Shown one piece after another: positions 1 to 5,393 of a DNA stretch of 5,393 nucleotides. The first letter of the stretch is position 1, and each line of letters starts with the position of its first letter. The DNA comes from Verrucomicrobiota bacterium (GTDB taxonomy: Bacteria > Verrucomicrobiota > Verrucomicrobiia > Limisphaerales > UBA1100), in assembly GCA_028872685.1 (NCBI GenBank), contig JAPKEI010000203.1, forward strand, positions 1 to 5,393, given 5' to 3'. The translations under genes and the position numbers were made by a program. Below the pieces are notes generated by a model. The model did no database searches. It saw only the letters and a program-made list of their open reading frames with translations, and was not told the origin of the DNA.

Positions 1-1
1 C

Positions 2-121
2 GCCCTAAACGAAATCACGCCACTAAAAAGTTTGGGTTTGAGAGGTTCGATTTTCAATAACGAAATGTCGGATTCCCTCAGCGGCAACCCCGATTTTGGT
101 TTGAATCTGCGGGCTTTTTGA
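2..121 (+). CDS. Possible 3' end of an upstream gene (partial, unidentified)
   Basis: A frame open from the left edge runs for 39 codons and stops at TGA 119-121. Its translation ends in NPDFGLNLRAF and reads like ordinary protein, with no low-complexity bias. The stop overlaps the TTG at 118-120 (TTGA), the geometry of a translationally coupled gene pair. I do not recognise the protein. An open run this short is expected by chance in a meaningful fraction of random frames, so the evidence is weak. Alternatives are that the ATG at 65-67 opens an 18-codon leader peptide ahead of pckA, or that the stretch is simply untranslated leader. Confidence 0.25.
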   Translation, partial: ALNEITPLKSLGLRGSIFNNEMSDSLSGNPDFGLNLRAF

Positions 122-138
122 CGCAAGAGTTCTCGCGC

Positions 139-1800
139 GTGAAGACTGCGACACTCACTGAAAAAGATTTCCCCCTGCCGTTGCTGGGCACCGCCGATTT
201 GCACGGGCCCATCGGGCTGGATGCGCACGGGCTGGAACCGCGCGGCACGGTGCGTTGGAATTACGAAACGCCTGAGCTGCAACAGCACGCGATGCGCCGC
301 GGAGAAGGCGATCTTTCCGCACACGGCGTGTTCACCAGCCGCACCGGCGCACGCACTGGACGGTCGCCCAAGGATAAATTTACCGTCCGCGATGCCGTCA
401 GCGAAGACACCATCTGGTGGGGCAAAATCAATCAGCCGTGCAAGCCGGAGCTCTTCGAGAAAATGCTCGGGCACGCCCAGTGGTTTTTGTCCCATCGCGA
501 GGAGTTGTTTGTGCAGGATCTTTTTTGCGGCGCGAATACCGCGCATCGCATCAGCCTGCGAGTGGTTACCGAGAGCGCGTGGCACGCCGCCTTTGCGCGC
601 ACGATGATGATCCGCCCCACCGCCGCCGAACTCGCCACGCACAAGCCGGAGTACACCGTGTTGCACACGCCATACCTACTGGCCGACCCCGACACCGTCG
701 CCGACCTCGACTCCAACGCCTTCATTCTGCTTTCACTCAAACACAAACTCGTGCTCATCGGTGGCACGCAGTACGCCGGGGAAATAAAGAAATCTTTGTT
801 TTCCATAATGAACTATCTGCTGCCCGCCACCGGTCAGTTGCCAATGCATTGCTCGTGCAACACAACGGGAGACAACACCGCAGTTTTTTTCGGCCTCTCC
901 GGCACTGGCAAAACCACCCTCTCCGCCGACCCCAACCGCCGCCTCGTGGGCGATGACGAACACGGCTGGACCGACCACGGCATTTTCAATTTCGAAGGTG
1001 GCTGCTACGCCAAGCTCATCAACCTCAAGGAAGAAGAGGAGCCCGCCATCTACGCCACCACCCGAATGCCCGGCACCATTATGGAAAACGTCATCCTCGG
1101 CCCTGATGGCACGCCGGACTTTACTAACGACTCCCTTACCGCAAACACCCGCGCCGCTTACCCGATCGAGTATATAAAAAACCGAGAACCCAGCGGCACC
1201 GCCGGTCATCCGCAAAACATTGTCTTCCTCACGTGCGATGCCTTTGGCGTGTTGCCCCCCATCGCGCAGCTCACGCCCGAGCAAGCCGCCTATCATTTCA
1301 TCAGTGGCTACACCGCCAAAGTCGCCGGTACCGAGATGAATATCGATACACCGACCGCCACCTTTTCCACCTGCTTCGGTGCCCCCTTTATGCCCCGGCA
1401 CCCCGGAGTTTATGCCAAACTCCTTACCGAAAAAATGGCTGAGCATCAAAGCCAATGCTGGCTACTCAACACTGGCTGGATCGCGGGCGGCTACGGCCAA
1501 AGCGACCGCATCAAAATCAAGTGGACCCGCGCCCTCCTAAACGCCGCACTCGAAGGTCAACTCGCCAATGTCGATTACCAAACCGACCCCCGCTTCGGCT
1601 TCCAAATCCCCCAAACGTGCCCCAACGTCCCAAGCGAAATCCTAAACCCCCGCGACACTTGGGAATCCCCCACCGCCTACGACCACCAAGCCAACCAACT
1701 CTCCCAAATGTTCCGCGAAAACTTCCAACAATACGCCGCCGACACTCCCGCCCCCATATGCAACGCTGGGCCGGGAGCGATGAGTTCCAACTCGACCTAA
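139..1800 (+). CDS. pckA: Phosphoenolpyruvate carboxykinase (ATP)
   Basis: This cytoplasmic enzyme converts oxaloacetate and ATP to phosphoenolpyruvate, CO2 and ADP (EC 4.1.1.49), the first committed step of gluconeogenesis from TCA intermediates. Counting from the GTG at 139 (553 aa; E. coli PckA is 540), the visible motifs are: the substrate-binding GRSPKDKF at 74-81 (Arg75); GGTQYAGEIKK ending at Lys218, the expected metal-ligand lysine; MHCSCN with His237; the kinase-1a P-loop GLSGTGKT at 252-259 (Lys258, Thr259); the kinase-2 metal site GDDEHGW with Asp272/Asp273; NTR with Arg338; and LTCDAFGVLPP near 364-374. All expected catalytic residues are present, so the enzyme should be active. 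The start is uncertain: GTG 139 has a Shine-Dalgarno-like AAGAG 9 bases upstream, while TTG 118 would add seven residues with no visible ribosome site. No in-frame ATG precedes the conserved region. The last dozen codons overlap a terminator-like hairpin and lie beyond the usual conserved end of the family. Confidence 0.97.
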   Translation: MKTATLTEKDFPLPLLGTADLHGPIGLDAHGLEPRGTVRWNYETPELQQHAMRRGEGDLSAHGVFTSRTGARTGRSPKDKFTVRDAVSEDTIWWGKINQPCKPELFEKMLGHAQWFLSHREELFVQDLFCGANTAHRISLRVVTESAWHAAFARTMMIRPTAAELATHKPEYTVLHTPYLLADPDTVADLDSNAFILLSLKHKLVLIGGTQYAGEIKKSLFSIMNYLLPATGQLPMHCSCNTTGDNTAVFFGLSGTGKTTLSADPNRRLVGDDEHGWTDHGIFNFEGGCYAKLINLKEEEEPAIYATTRMPGTIMENVILGPDGTPDFTNDSLTANTRAAYPIEYIKNREPSGTAGHPQNIVFLTCDAFGVLPPIAQLTPEQAAYHFISGYTAKVAGTEMNIDTPTATFSTCFGAPFMPRHPGVYAKLLTEKMAEHQSQCWLLNTGWIAGGYGQSDRIKIKWTRALLNAALEGQLANVDYQTDPRFGFQIPQTCPNVPSEILNPRDTWESPTAYDHQANQLSQMFRENFQQYAADTPAPICNAGPGAMSSNST

Positions 1801-1822
1801 TAAAACCGCTCCCTTTTGTTTT
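1773..1822 (+). terminator. Probable rho-independent terminator of pckA (branched hairpin)
   Basis: GGGAGCG at 1773-1779 pairs perfectly with CGCTCCC at 1807-1813 and is followed directly by TTTTGTTTT (1814-1822). The 27-base loop holds a second small hairpin, GAGT-TCCA-ACTC (1782-1793), that would bring the outer arms together. The left arm lies inside the pckA coding sequence and the stop codon at 1798-1800 sits in the loop. The GC stem plus T-tract is the classical signature. The long loop is the main weakness. Confidence 0.5.
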
Positions 1823-1844
1823 CTGACAACCTGAGCTATATTTG
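1815..1844 (+). promoter_or_regulatory. Candidate promoter of the zinc-ribbon gene
   Basis: TATATTTG at 1837-1844 matches a sigma-70 -10 box in five of six bases (TATATT). It also matches the TAnnTTTG element described for Bacteroidota promoters in full. A TTTG lies at 1815-1818, 18 bases upstream, close to but slightly under the usual spacing for that -33 element. The match ends three bases before the ATG at 1848, so transcription would begin at or next to the start codon, giving a leaderless message. This fits the lack of a clear Shine-Dalgarno site. It is a single, low-complexity match. Confidence 0.3.
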
Positions 1845-1847
1845 GCC

Positions 1848-2153
1848 ATGGTCGCATCCTCCAATCCCCTGCCCAGCCACATTGTGGTGCACGGGAATTG
1901 TGTGGACTGTGGGCGACCGGTGGAGTTTGACGCCAGACCCTTCACCAGCGGAGCCGCCAAACCCCTCGCGCCGGGCAACACGCGTCTTCATATGGAGTTG
2001 CCCGACGAAGCGCAGCACAAACGCCCCGAACGCTGCGAAGAATGCAAACTTGCTCACTACATGAAATGGCAAGCGCGCCGGAAACAACTGCCCTGGCTGA
2101 TCACCTTGGCGGCTGGATTGCTCGCGCTGGCGGGATGGGTTCTTTTGAAATGA
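1848..2153 (+). CDS. Small zinc-ribbon protein with C-terminal membrane anchor
   Basis: This is a 101-residue protein of unknown function. Two knuckles, CVDC (Cys18, Cys21) and CEEC (Cys63, Cys66), frame a middle segment and could together bind one zinc. The pattern CxxCGxxxxF followed by KRPERCEEC resembles the probable zinc-ribbon family PF13451 (zf-trcl), but that assignment is from memory of the pattern. Residues 81-100 (LPWLITLAAGLLALAGWVLL) form a single hydrophobic helix preceded by RRKQ. This predicts a tail-anchored protein with the zinc ribbon in the cytoplasm. ATG 1848 is chosen over an in-frame TTG at 1842 because the latter lies within the -10-like element. The gene follows pckA by 47 bp on the same strand, but the terminator hairpin between them suggests separate transcription. 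It converges on the large reverse-strand gene with a 22-bp gap that holds no convincing hairpin. Confidence 0.8.
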   Translation: MVASSNPLPSHIVVHGNCVDCGRPVEFDARPFTSGAAKPLAPGNTRLHMELPDEAQHKRPERCEECKLAHYMKWQARRKQLPWLITLAAGLLALAGWVLLK

Positions 2154-2175
2154 CGATTGGTTTTAATTCGTAAAT

Positions 2176-5100
2176 TTATTCAATTACTTCCTGCCGTTGC
2201 TTCGCCGTCTCGGCTTCCAATTCTTCCTGCAACATTGCGGCGGGATAATTCGGATCGGCGGCCACTTTGATTTCCTGTACGAATTCTTTGCCATCAACTT
2301 TGAGGCTGATGATGTATGTGCCGGGGCCCACGGATGCGCCAGGACGGTTGAGGGCGGGGGCTTTGCGATTGGTGGGGCCTACGGATTTCCCATCGAGAGG
2401 AGCCGGTCGCGCGGCAGGAAGTCCGGCGGCGGCACGCAAATCCCAGCGCGTGGCGTGAAGACCTTTAGATTTTTTCACCGGCAAGCGCCGGATAGCCCGA
2501 CCACGGACATCGCGTATTTCCAGTAATACATTCTTGGCGTCGGCACCGAGGTAATAAAAAATCCGACTACCGAAGGCCGGGTTGGTGCCGGCAAAATTCC
2601 GATGACCAGAACGCGAAAAGCCCAACGCGCCCGCCCACAAAACGCCTTCGCGCGGTTGGAATAAATGCGCCTTTGACGCCGCCACTTTTTGGGTGAATTG
2701 ACGAAGCGGTGTAATTTCCAATATCCACGCACTACGACCGTGGGTGCCCGCGACGATTTCGCCGGCGGTGGGATGCACCGCAATCTCGTGCACGGCCACG
2801 GTGGGGAGATTGTTCTTCACGTGAATCCAATGGCCGCCACGATCCACGCTGGCGAACACGCCAAACTCGGTGCCGCAATACAGCAGGTTTTCATTCGTCA
2901 CATCCTCGCGCAAACAGCGCGTACTGCCGGCGGGCAAATTCGCCACCAGCGATCTCCACGTCGCGCCGAAATCTTCGGTCACAAAAATATGCGGCGCGTC
3001 GCTGTTGGAACGATGGCCATCGAATGCCACATACGCACGCCCATCGGCAAAGCGCGAGGACTCGATGCTGGCCACATGAAAGGGCTTCGGCAAGCCGACC
3101 TTCTCGACGAGATTCACCCACTCTCGCCCGCCATCGCGCGTGAGCCACAGCGCGCCGTCGTCTGTGCCCGCCCATAGCACGCCGGATTTGCGCGGCGACT
3201 CCGCCAGCGCCGTGGCCGTGCCGCGATCGGTACGGCCGAGCTTGGGTGAAATGGGTTGCAAATCCACACCGCGATTAAGCGAGCGAAACACGTAATTGCC
3301 CGCGCTGAAAAAAATGCGCGAGTTATGCGGACTCAACACGAAGGGCGTTTTCCAATTGAACTTTAAGTCCTTCCCTGGCGGGCGCAATGTAAAACGTGCG
3401 CCGGTTTTCATATTCACACGCCAAATACGGCCGCCCTGCATTTCGCAGTAAACGGTGTACGGATCATCCGGATCGGCGCGGCACAGAAAGCCATCGCCGC
3501 CGCCGATGCGCAGCCAATCGCTGTTGAGAGTGCCACGCGTGCCGCGTTTGCGATTGGGCGCACCCCACGAGCCGTTGTCCTGCAAGCCGCCGTACACCCA
3601 ATACGGCGCGCGGGTGTCCACGCCGACGTCATAAAATTGGCCGATGTCCATCACGTTATGAAAATCCCATGTCACGCCGCGATCATGTGTGACATACAGC
3701 CCGCCGTCGCAACCGAGGATGAGGTGACGACCGTCGCGGGGATTGATCCACAGCGCGTGGTGATCCGGATGCACACCGCGCACGCCGGTCTTGAACGTCT
3801 TGCCGCGATCAACTGAGGTATGCACTTGGATACCTAGCACATAAATAAACTTATCGTCACTGGGATCCACAAAAATTTGGCTATAATAAAACGGACGAGG
3901 GTTAAGGCTGTTGATGCGTTTCCACGTATCGCCGCCATCCTCACTTCGATAAATGCCGCCGGTCTCATTGCCCACTTCGCCCTGCTCCTTCATCGCATTG
4001 GCACGCTGGCCGCCGAGATAGCTGGTGAAAGGAAGTTCGTTGTCACCACCGCGTTTGCCAAAGGTGAGTTCCACCTCCAATTCCTCCTCCCCGCGCTTGA
4101 GCTTCATCGTCACTTTATCATTCGGCTTGTGGGCGCGGATGGCGACGATAAGGCCGTTGTAGCTTTCCACTTTTTTCTCGTCCACCTGCAAAATGATATC
4201 GCCCGCTTGGATACCCGCCTTGGCCGAGGGGCCGTCTTTGGTCACGCCTTGAATGAGCGCTTCCTTCACGCGATTGCCGCCGTTGATGCCCATGAACGCC
4301 GTGGCAGGGCCGTCGCCAATCTTGTCGGTCTCGATGATGGCGTAAACGATGTCGGGATTTTTTTCGTAATACGAAATGCCCACCCGCCCGAGGGGCCGTG
4401 TGGGGAGACCGTCTTTCAGTTTGGTCCAATTTGCGCCAGCGTCGGTGGTTTTGTAAATACCGCTGCCGGGGCCCCATCGCTTTGCGGGGTCGTTGCTATC
4501 GAAGCCGTCCCGCTCGCGTTCGTACATTGCCACGATGAGCGTGTCGGGATTGGTCGGATGCATCTTTACTTCCACACAACCGGTTTTGTCATCGACGTGC
4601 AAAACTTTCTTCCACGTTTTGCCGCCATCGGCGGTTTTGTACAAACCGCGTTCCTCATTCGGTCCCCACAAACGGCCCAACGCGCCCACGTATACGATGT
4701 CCGGATTCTTCGGATGAATCGCAATGCGGCCGATTTGAAATGATTTTTTCAGGCCCATATTTGCCCACGTTTTGCCGGCATCGGTGCTTTTATAAACGCC
4801 ATCGCCCCAGCTCACTGAATTGCGTGCGTTATGTTCGCCGGTGCCCACCCAGATGATTTTCGGATCACTGCGCGACACCGCCACATCGCCAATGGACACC
4901 GTGGATTGCTTTTCAAAAACCGGCGTGAAGGTCGTCCCATTGTTGGTGGTCTTGAACAGCCCTCCCGAAGCGGTCGCTAAATAGAAAGTAAACGGATCGT
5001 CCGGCAACACCTCCAAATCCACGATGCGCCCGCCCATACTCGCTGGGCCGATGGAGCGCCATTGCATTTGCGACACCCACGCGTCATCAAATTTCACCGG

Positions 5101-5193
5101 CGCAAGCACCTCCGGAGCATCGGTTTTATTTTCATCCTGCGCCATCGCGGCACAGGCCAACATCGGCAGCATCAGCCATGCTTTACTTTGCAT
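2176..5193 (-). CDS. Secreted BNR/Asp-box beta-propeller protein (VPS10/sortilin-like) with embedded PDZ domain
   Basis: This is a 1005-residue exported protein. ATG 5193 is chosen over an in-frame ATG at 5292 because it opens directly on a signal peptide: MQSK, a hydrophobic run to about residue 18, then a signal peptidase I-like AMA/QD site. Nine Asp-box motifs (S/T-x-D-x-G-x-T-W type) lie at about 136, 187, 249, 417, 460, 502, 685, 739 and 782, with degenerate copies near 82 and 638. This is the WD40/YVTN/BNR-like repeat architecture of bacterial sortilin/VPS10-type propellers, often annotated loosely as glycosyl hydrolase. RSIGPASMGGRI (46-57) and HPDHHALWINP (475-485) are typical of the family. 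A PDZ domain (about 298-380; carboxylate loop FMGI at 300, then GPSAKAGIQAGDIILQVD) interrupts the repeats. Residues about 886-980 resemble an Ig-like/FlgD-type domain (WDLR, then PGTY...VDGKEF), followed by a short charged tail. Likely location is periplasmic or extracellular. The ligand is unknown; glycosidase activity is not supported by visible catalytic residues. Confidence 0.92.
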   Translation of the reverse strand: MQSKAWLMLPMLACAAMAQDENKTDAPEVLAPVKFDDAWVSQMQWRSIGPASMGGRIVDLEVLPDDPFTFYLATASGGLFKTTNNGTTFTPVFEKQSTVSIGDVAVSRSDPKIIWVGTGEHNARNSVSWGDGVYKSTDAGKTWANMGLKKSFQIGRIAIHPKNPDIVYVGALGRLWGPNEERGLYKTADGGKTWKKVLHVDDKTGCVEVKMHPTNPDTLIVAMYERERDGFDSNDPAKRWGPGSGIYKTTDAGANWTKLKDGLPTRPLGRVGISYYEKNPDIVYAIIETDKIGDGPATAFMGINGGNRVKEALIQGVTKDGPSAKAGIQAGDIILQVDEKKVESYNGLIVAIRAHKPNDKVTMKLKRGEEELEVELTFGKRGGDNELPFTSYLGGQRANAMKEQGEVGNETGGIYRSEDGGDTWKRINSLNPRPFYYSQIFVDPSDDKFIYVLGIQVHTSVDRGKTFKTGVRGVHPDHHALWINPRDGRHLILGCDGGLYVTHDRGVTWDFHNVMDIGQFYDVGVDTRAPYWVYGGLQDNGSWGAPNRKRGTRGTLNSDWLRIGGGDGFLCRADPDDPYTVYCEMQGGRIWRVNMKTGARFTLRPPGKDLKFNWKTPFVLSPHNSRIFFSAGNYVFRSLNRGVDLQPISPKLGRTDRGTATALAESPRKSGVLWAGTDDGALWLTRDGGREWVNLVEKVGLPKPFHVASIESSRFADGRAYVAFDGHRSNSDAPHIFVTEDFGATWRSLVANLPAGSTRCLREDVTNENLLYCGTEFGVFASVDRGGHWIHVKNNLPTVAVHEIAVHPTAGEIVAGTHGRSAWILEITPLRQFTQKVAASKAHLFQPREGVLWAGALGFSRSGHRNFAGTNPAFGSRIFYYLGADAKNVLLEIRDVRGRAIRRLPVKKSKGLHATRWDLRAAAGLPAARPAPLDGKSVGPTNRKAPALNRPGASVGPGTYIISLKVDGKEFVQEIKVAADPNYPAAMLQEELEAETAKQRQEVIE
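4054..4302 (-). other. PDZ domain embedded in the propeller protein
   Basis: This segment encodes residues about 298-380 of the large secreted protein. It shows the PDZ order: a carboxylate-binding loop (FMGI, 300-303), a strand with a GPSAKAGIQAGD core (321-332), IILQVDEKKV, a helix with LIVAIRAHKPND, then paired strands VTMKLKRGEE and LEVELTFGK. A linker of about 30 residues (381-411) follows before the next blade (GGIYRSEDGG). PDZ domains of this bacterial type bind C-terminal or unfolded peptide segments, so a peptide-recognition role is inferred. Confidence 0.85.
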
Positions 5194-5199
5194 GCGGCG

Positions 5200-5227
5200 A
5201 GTGTAGCATCCACTTTCGAGGGGGCAA
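5200..5227 (-). promoter_or_regulatory. Candidate promoter of the propeller gene
   Basis: Reading the reverse strand, TTGCCC (5227-5222) and TACACT (5205-5200) are 16 bases apart and match sigma-70 -35 and -10 boxes in four of six bases each. Only six bases separate the -10-like box from the ATG at 5193, so transcription would begin at about the start codon. No convincing Shine-Dalgarno sequence is present. The matches are modest and could be chance. Confidence 0.25.
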
Positions 5228-5266
5228 AATAAAAAGAGCCATATTCGTCCCCCGCCTCGCGCTAAA

Positions 5267-5335
5267 ATGAGCGACCGACTACAAAAATACATTGCAATTA
5301 TTTTTGGGATCGCAACCTTGACGATAGTTGTGTGA
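5267..5335 (+). CDS. Possible 22-residue single-helix membrane peptide, or 5' end of a frameshifted gene
   Basis: ATG 5267 opens 22 codons ending at TGA 5333. The product has a short charged start (MSDRLQKY) followed by a hydrophobic run (IAIIFGIATLTIVV). This is the shape of a signal anchor or a tiny membrane peptide. It is transcribed divergently from the propeller gene, with 73 bp between the two start codons. Its last codons overlap the next open frame (GTGTGA). No Shine-Dalgarno site is visible. It could be a genuine small protein, the N-terminus of a longer exported protein whose frame is broken by one base, or chance. Confidence 0.3.
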   Translation: MSDRLQKYIAIIFGIATLTIVV

Positions 5336-5393
5336 ACACAGCGCTAAGCGATCCAGGAATTGGCCAAGCCGGAGACTCCCATAAAACAATCCA
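5332..5393 (+). CDS. Possible 5' end of a gene running off the right edge (partial)
   Basis: A frame starting at GTG 5332 stays open through the window end (about 20 codons, ending ALSDPGIGQAGDSHKTI). Its start overlaps the TGA of the preceding 22-codon frame by four bases (GTGA), typical of coupled genes. The visible residues are hydrophilic and not recognised. If the two frames were joined by a -1 shift near 5330, the result would be one protein with a membrane anchor followed by a soluble segment. Too little is visible to choose. Confidence 0.3.
   Translation, partial: MNTALSDPGIGQAGDSHKTI

Noticed and set aside
31..60. Possible -35/-10 pair for pckA (TTGGGT, then CAATAA)
   Set aside because: The -10 candidate matches the consensus in only about two positions; too weak to call.
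733..1455. 240-codon reverse-strand open frame inside pckA
   Set aside because: It is antisense to an intact, fully conserved enzyme, is Gly/Val-rich and shows no domain; it is a codon-bias mirror of pckA.
1587..1755. G-quadruplex on the reverse strand from repeated C5 runs
   Set aside because: The runs are spaced roughly 15-80 bases apart, too far for a normal compact quadruplex.
1517..1981. Reverse-strand open frame bridging the pckA end and the zinc-ribbon gene
   Set aside because: Arg/Gly-rich translation produced by the C-rich end of pckA; it runs through the terminator hairpin and two supported genes.
2154..2175. Possible bidirectional terminator between the convergent genes
   Set aside because: Only a four-base AT stem (TTTA/TAAA at 2162-2174) is present; not a credible terminator.
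2689..3177. 162-codon forward frame within the propeller gene
   Set aside because: Antisense to Asp-box blades; no start context, no domain and no independent support.
3877..4743. 288-codon forward-strand open frame opposite the propeller gene
   Set aside because: It is the complement of a well-supported coding region with repeats and a PDZ domain. The translation has no recognisable domain, so it is a GC-driven shadow frame.
5217..5259. Interrupted inverted repeat (CGAGGGGG / CCCCCgcCTCG) in the divergent intergenic region
   Set aside because: A five-base stem, a small bulge and a 25-base AT-rich loop is weak. It could be an operator but nothing supports this beyond the partial symmetry.
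1..5393. tRNA/rRNA genes, CRISPR arrays, insertion sequences, defence or toxin-antitoxin modules
   Set aside because: Read for on both strands; no direct-repeat arrays, transposase-like proteins, terminal inverted repeats or RNA cloverleaf patterns were seen.

Overview
The window looks like ordinary chromosome from a moderately GC-rich Gram-negative bacterium. I favour the Verrucomicrobiota/Planctomycetota/Acidobacteriota range, because large secreted BNR/Asp-box (VPS10/sortilin-like) propeller proteins are common there, Shine-Dalgarno signals are poor, and starts are mixed ATG/GTG/TTG. This placement is inference; the window contains no rRNA or other marker that would settle it.

Layout, left to right. 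Positions 1-121 hold a short open frame that may be the 3' end of a gene entering from the left. Next is a complete ATP-dependent phosphoenolpyruvate carboxykinase gene (pckA, + strand, to 1800) with every catalytic motif intact. Its end lies inside a probable terminator hairpin (1773-1822). A small gene at 1848-2153 (+) encodes a protein with two Cys-x2-Cys knuckles and a single C-terminal membrane helix. It is preceded by a -10-like element only a few bases from its ATG. A large gene on the opposite strand (5193 down to 2176) converges on it with a 22-bp gap. That gene encodes a secreted protein of about 1005 residues: a signal peptide, an Asp-box beta-propeller array interrupted by a PDZ domain, and an Ig-like C-terminal segment. 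At the right edge (5267-5393, +), divergent from the large gene, lie a possible 22-codon hydrophobic peptide and an overlapping frame that runs off the window.

Functionally, pckA is central metabolism (oxaloacetate to PEP). The zinc-ribbon membrane protein and the secreted propeller have no known link to it or to each other, and the arrangement does not suggest one pathway. There is no sign of a mobile element, CRISPR array, tRNA/rRNA or defence system. The points most worth a second look are the PDZ domain embedded in the propeller array, the small zinc-ribbon tail-anchored protein with its TAnnTTTG-type promoter match, and the overlapping short frames at both window edges.
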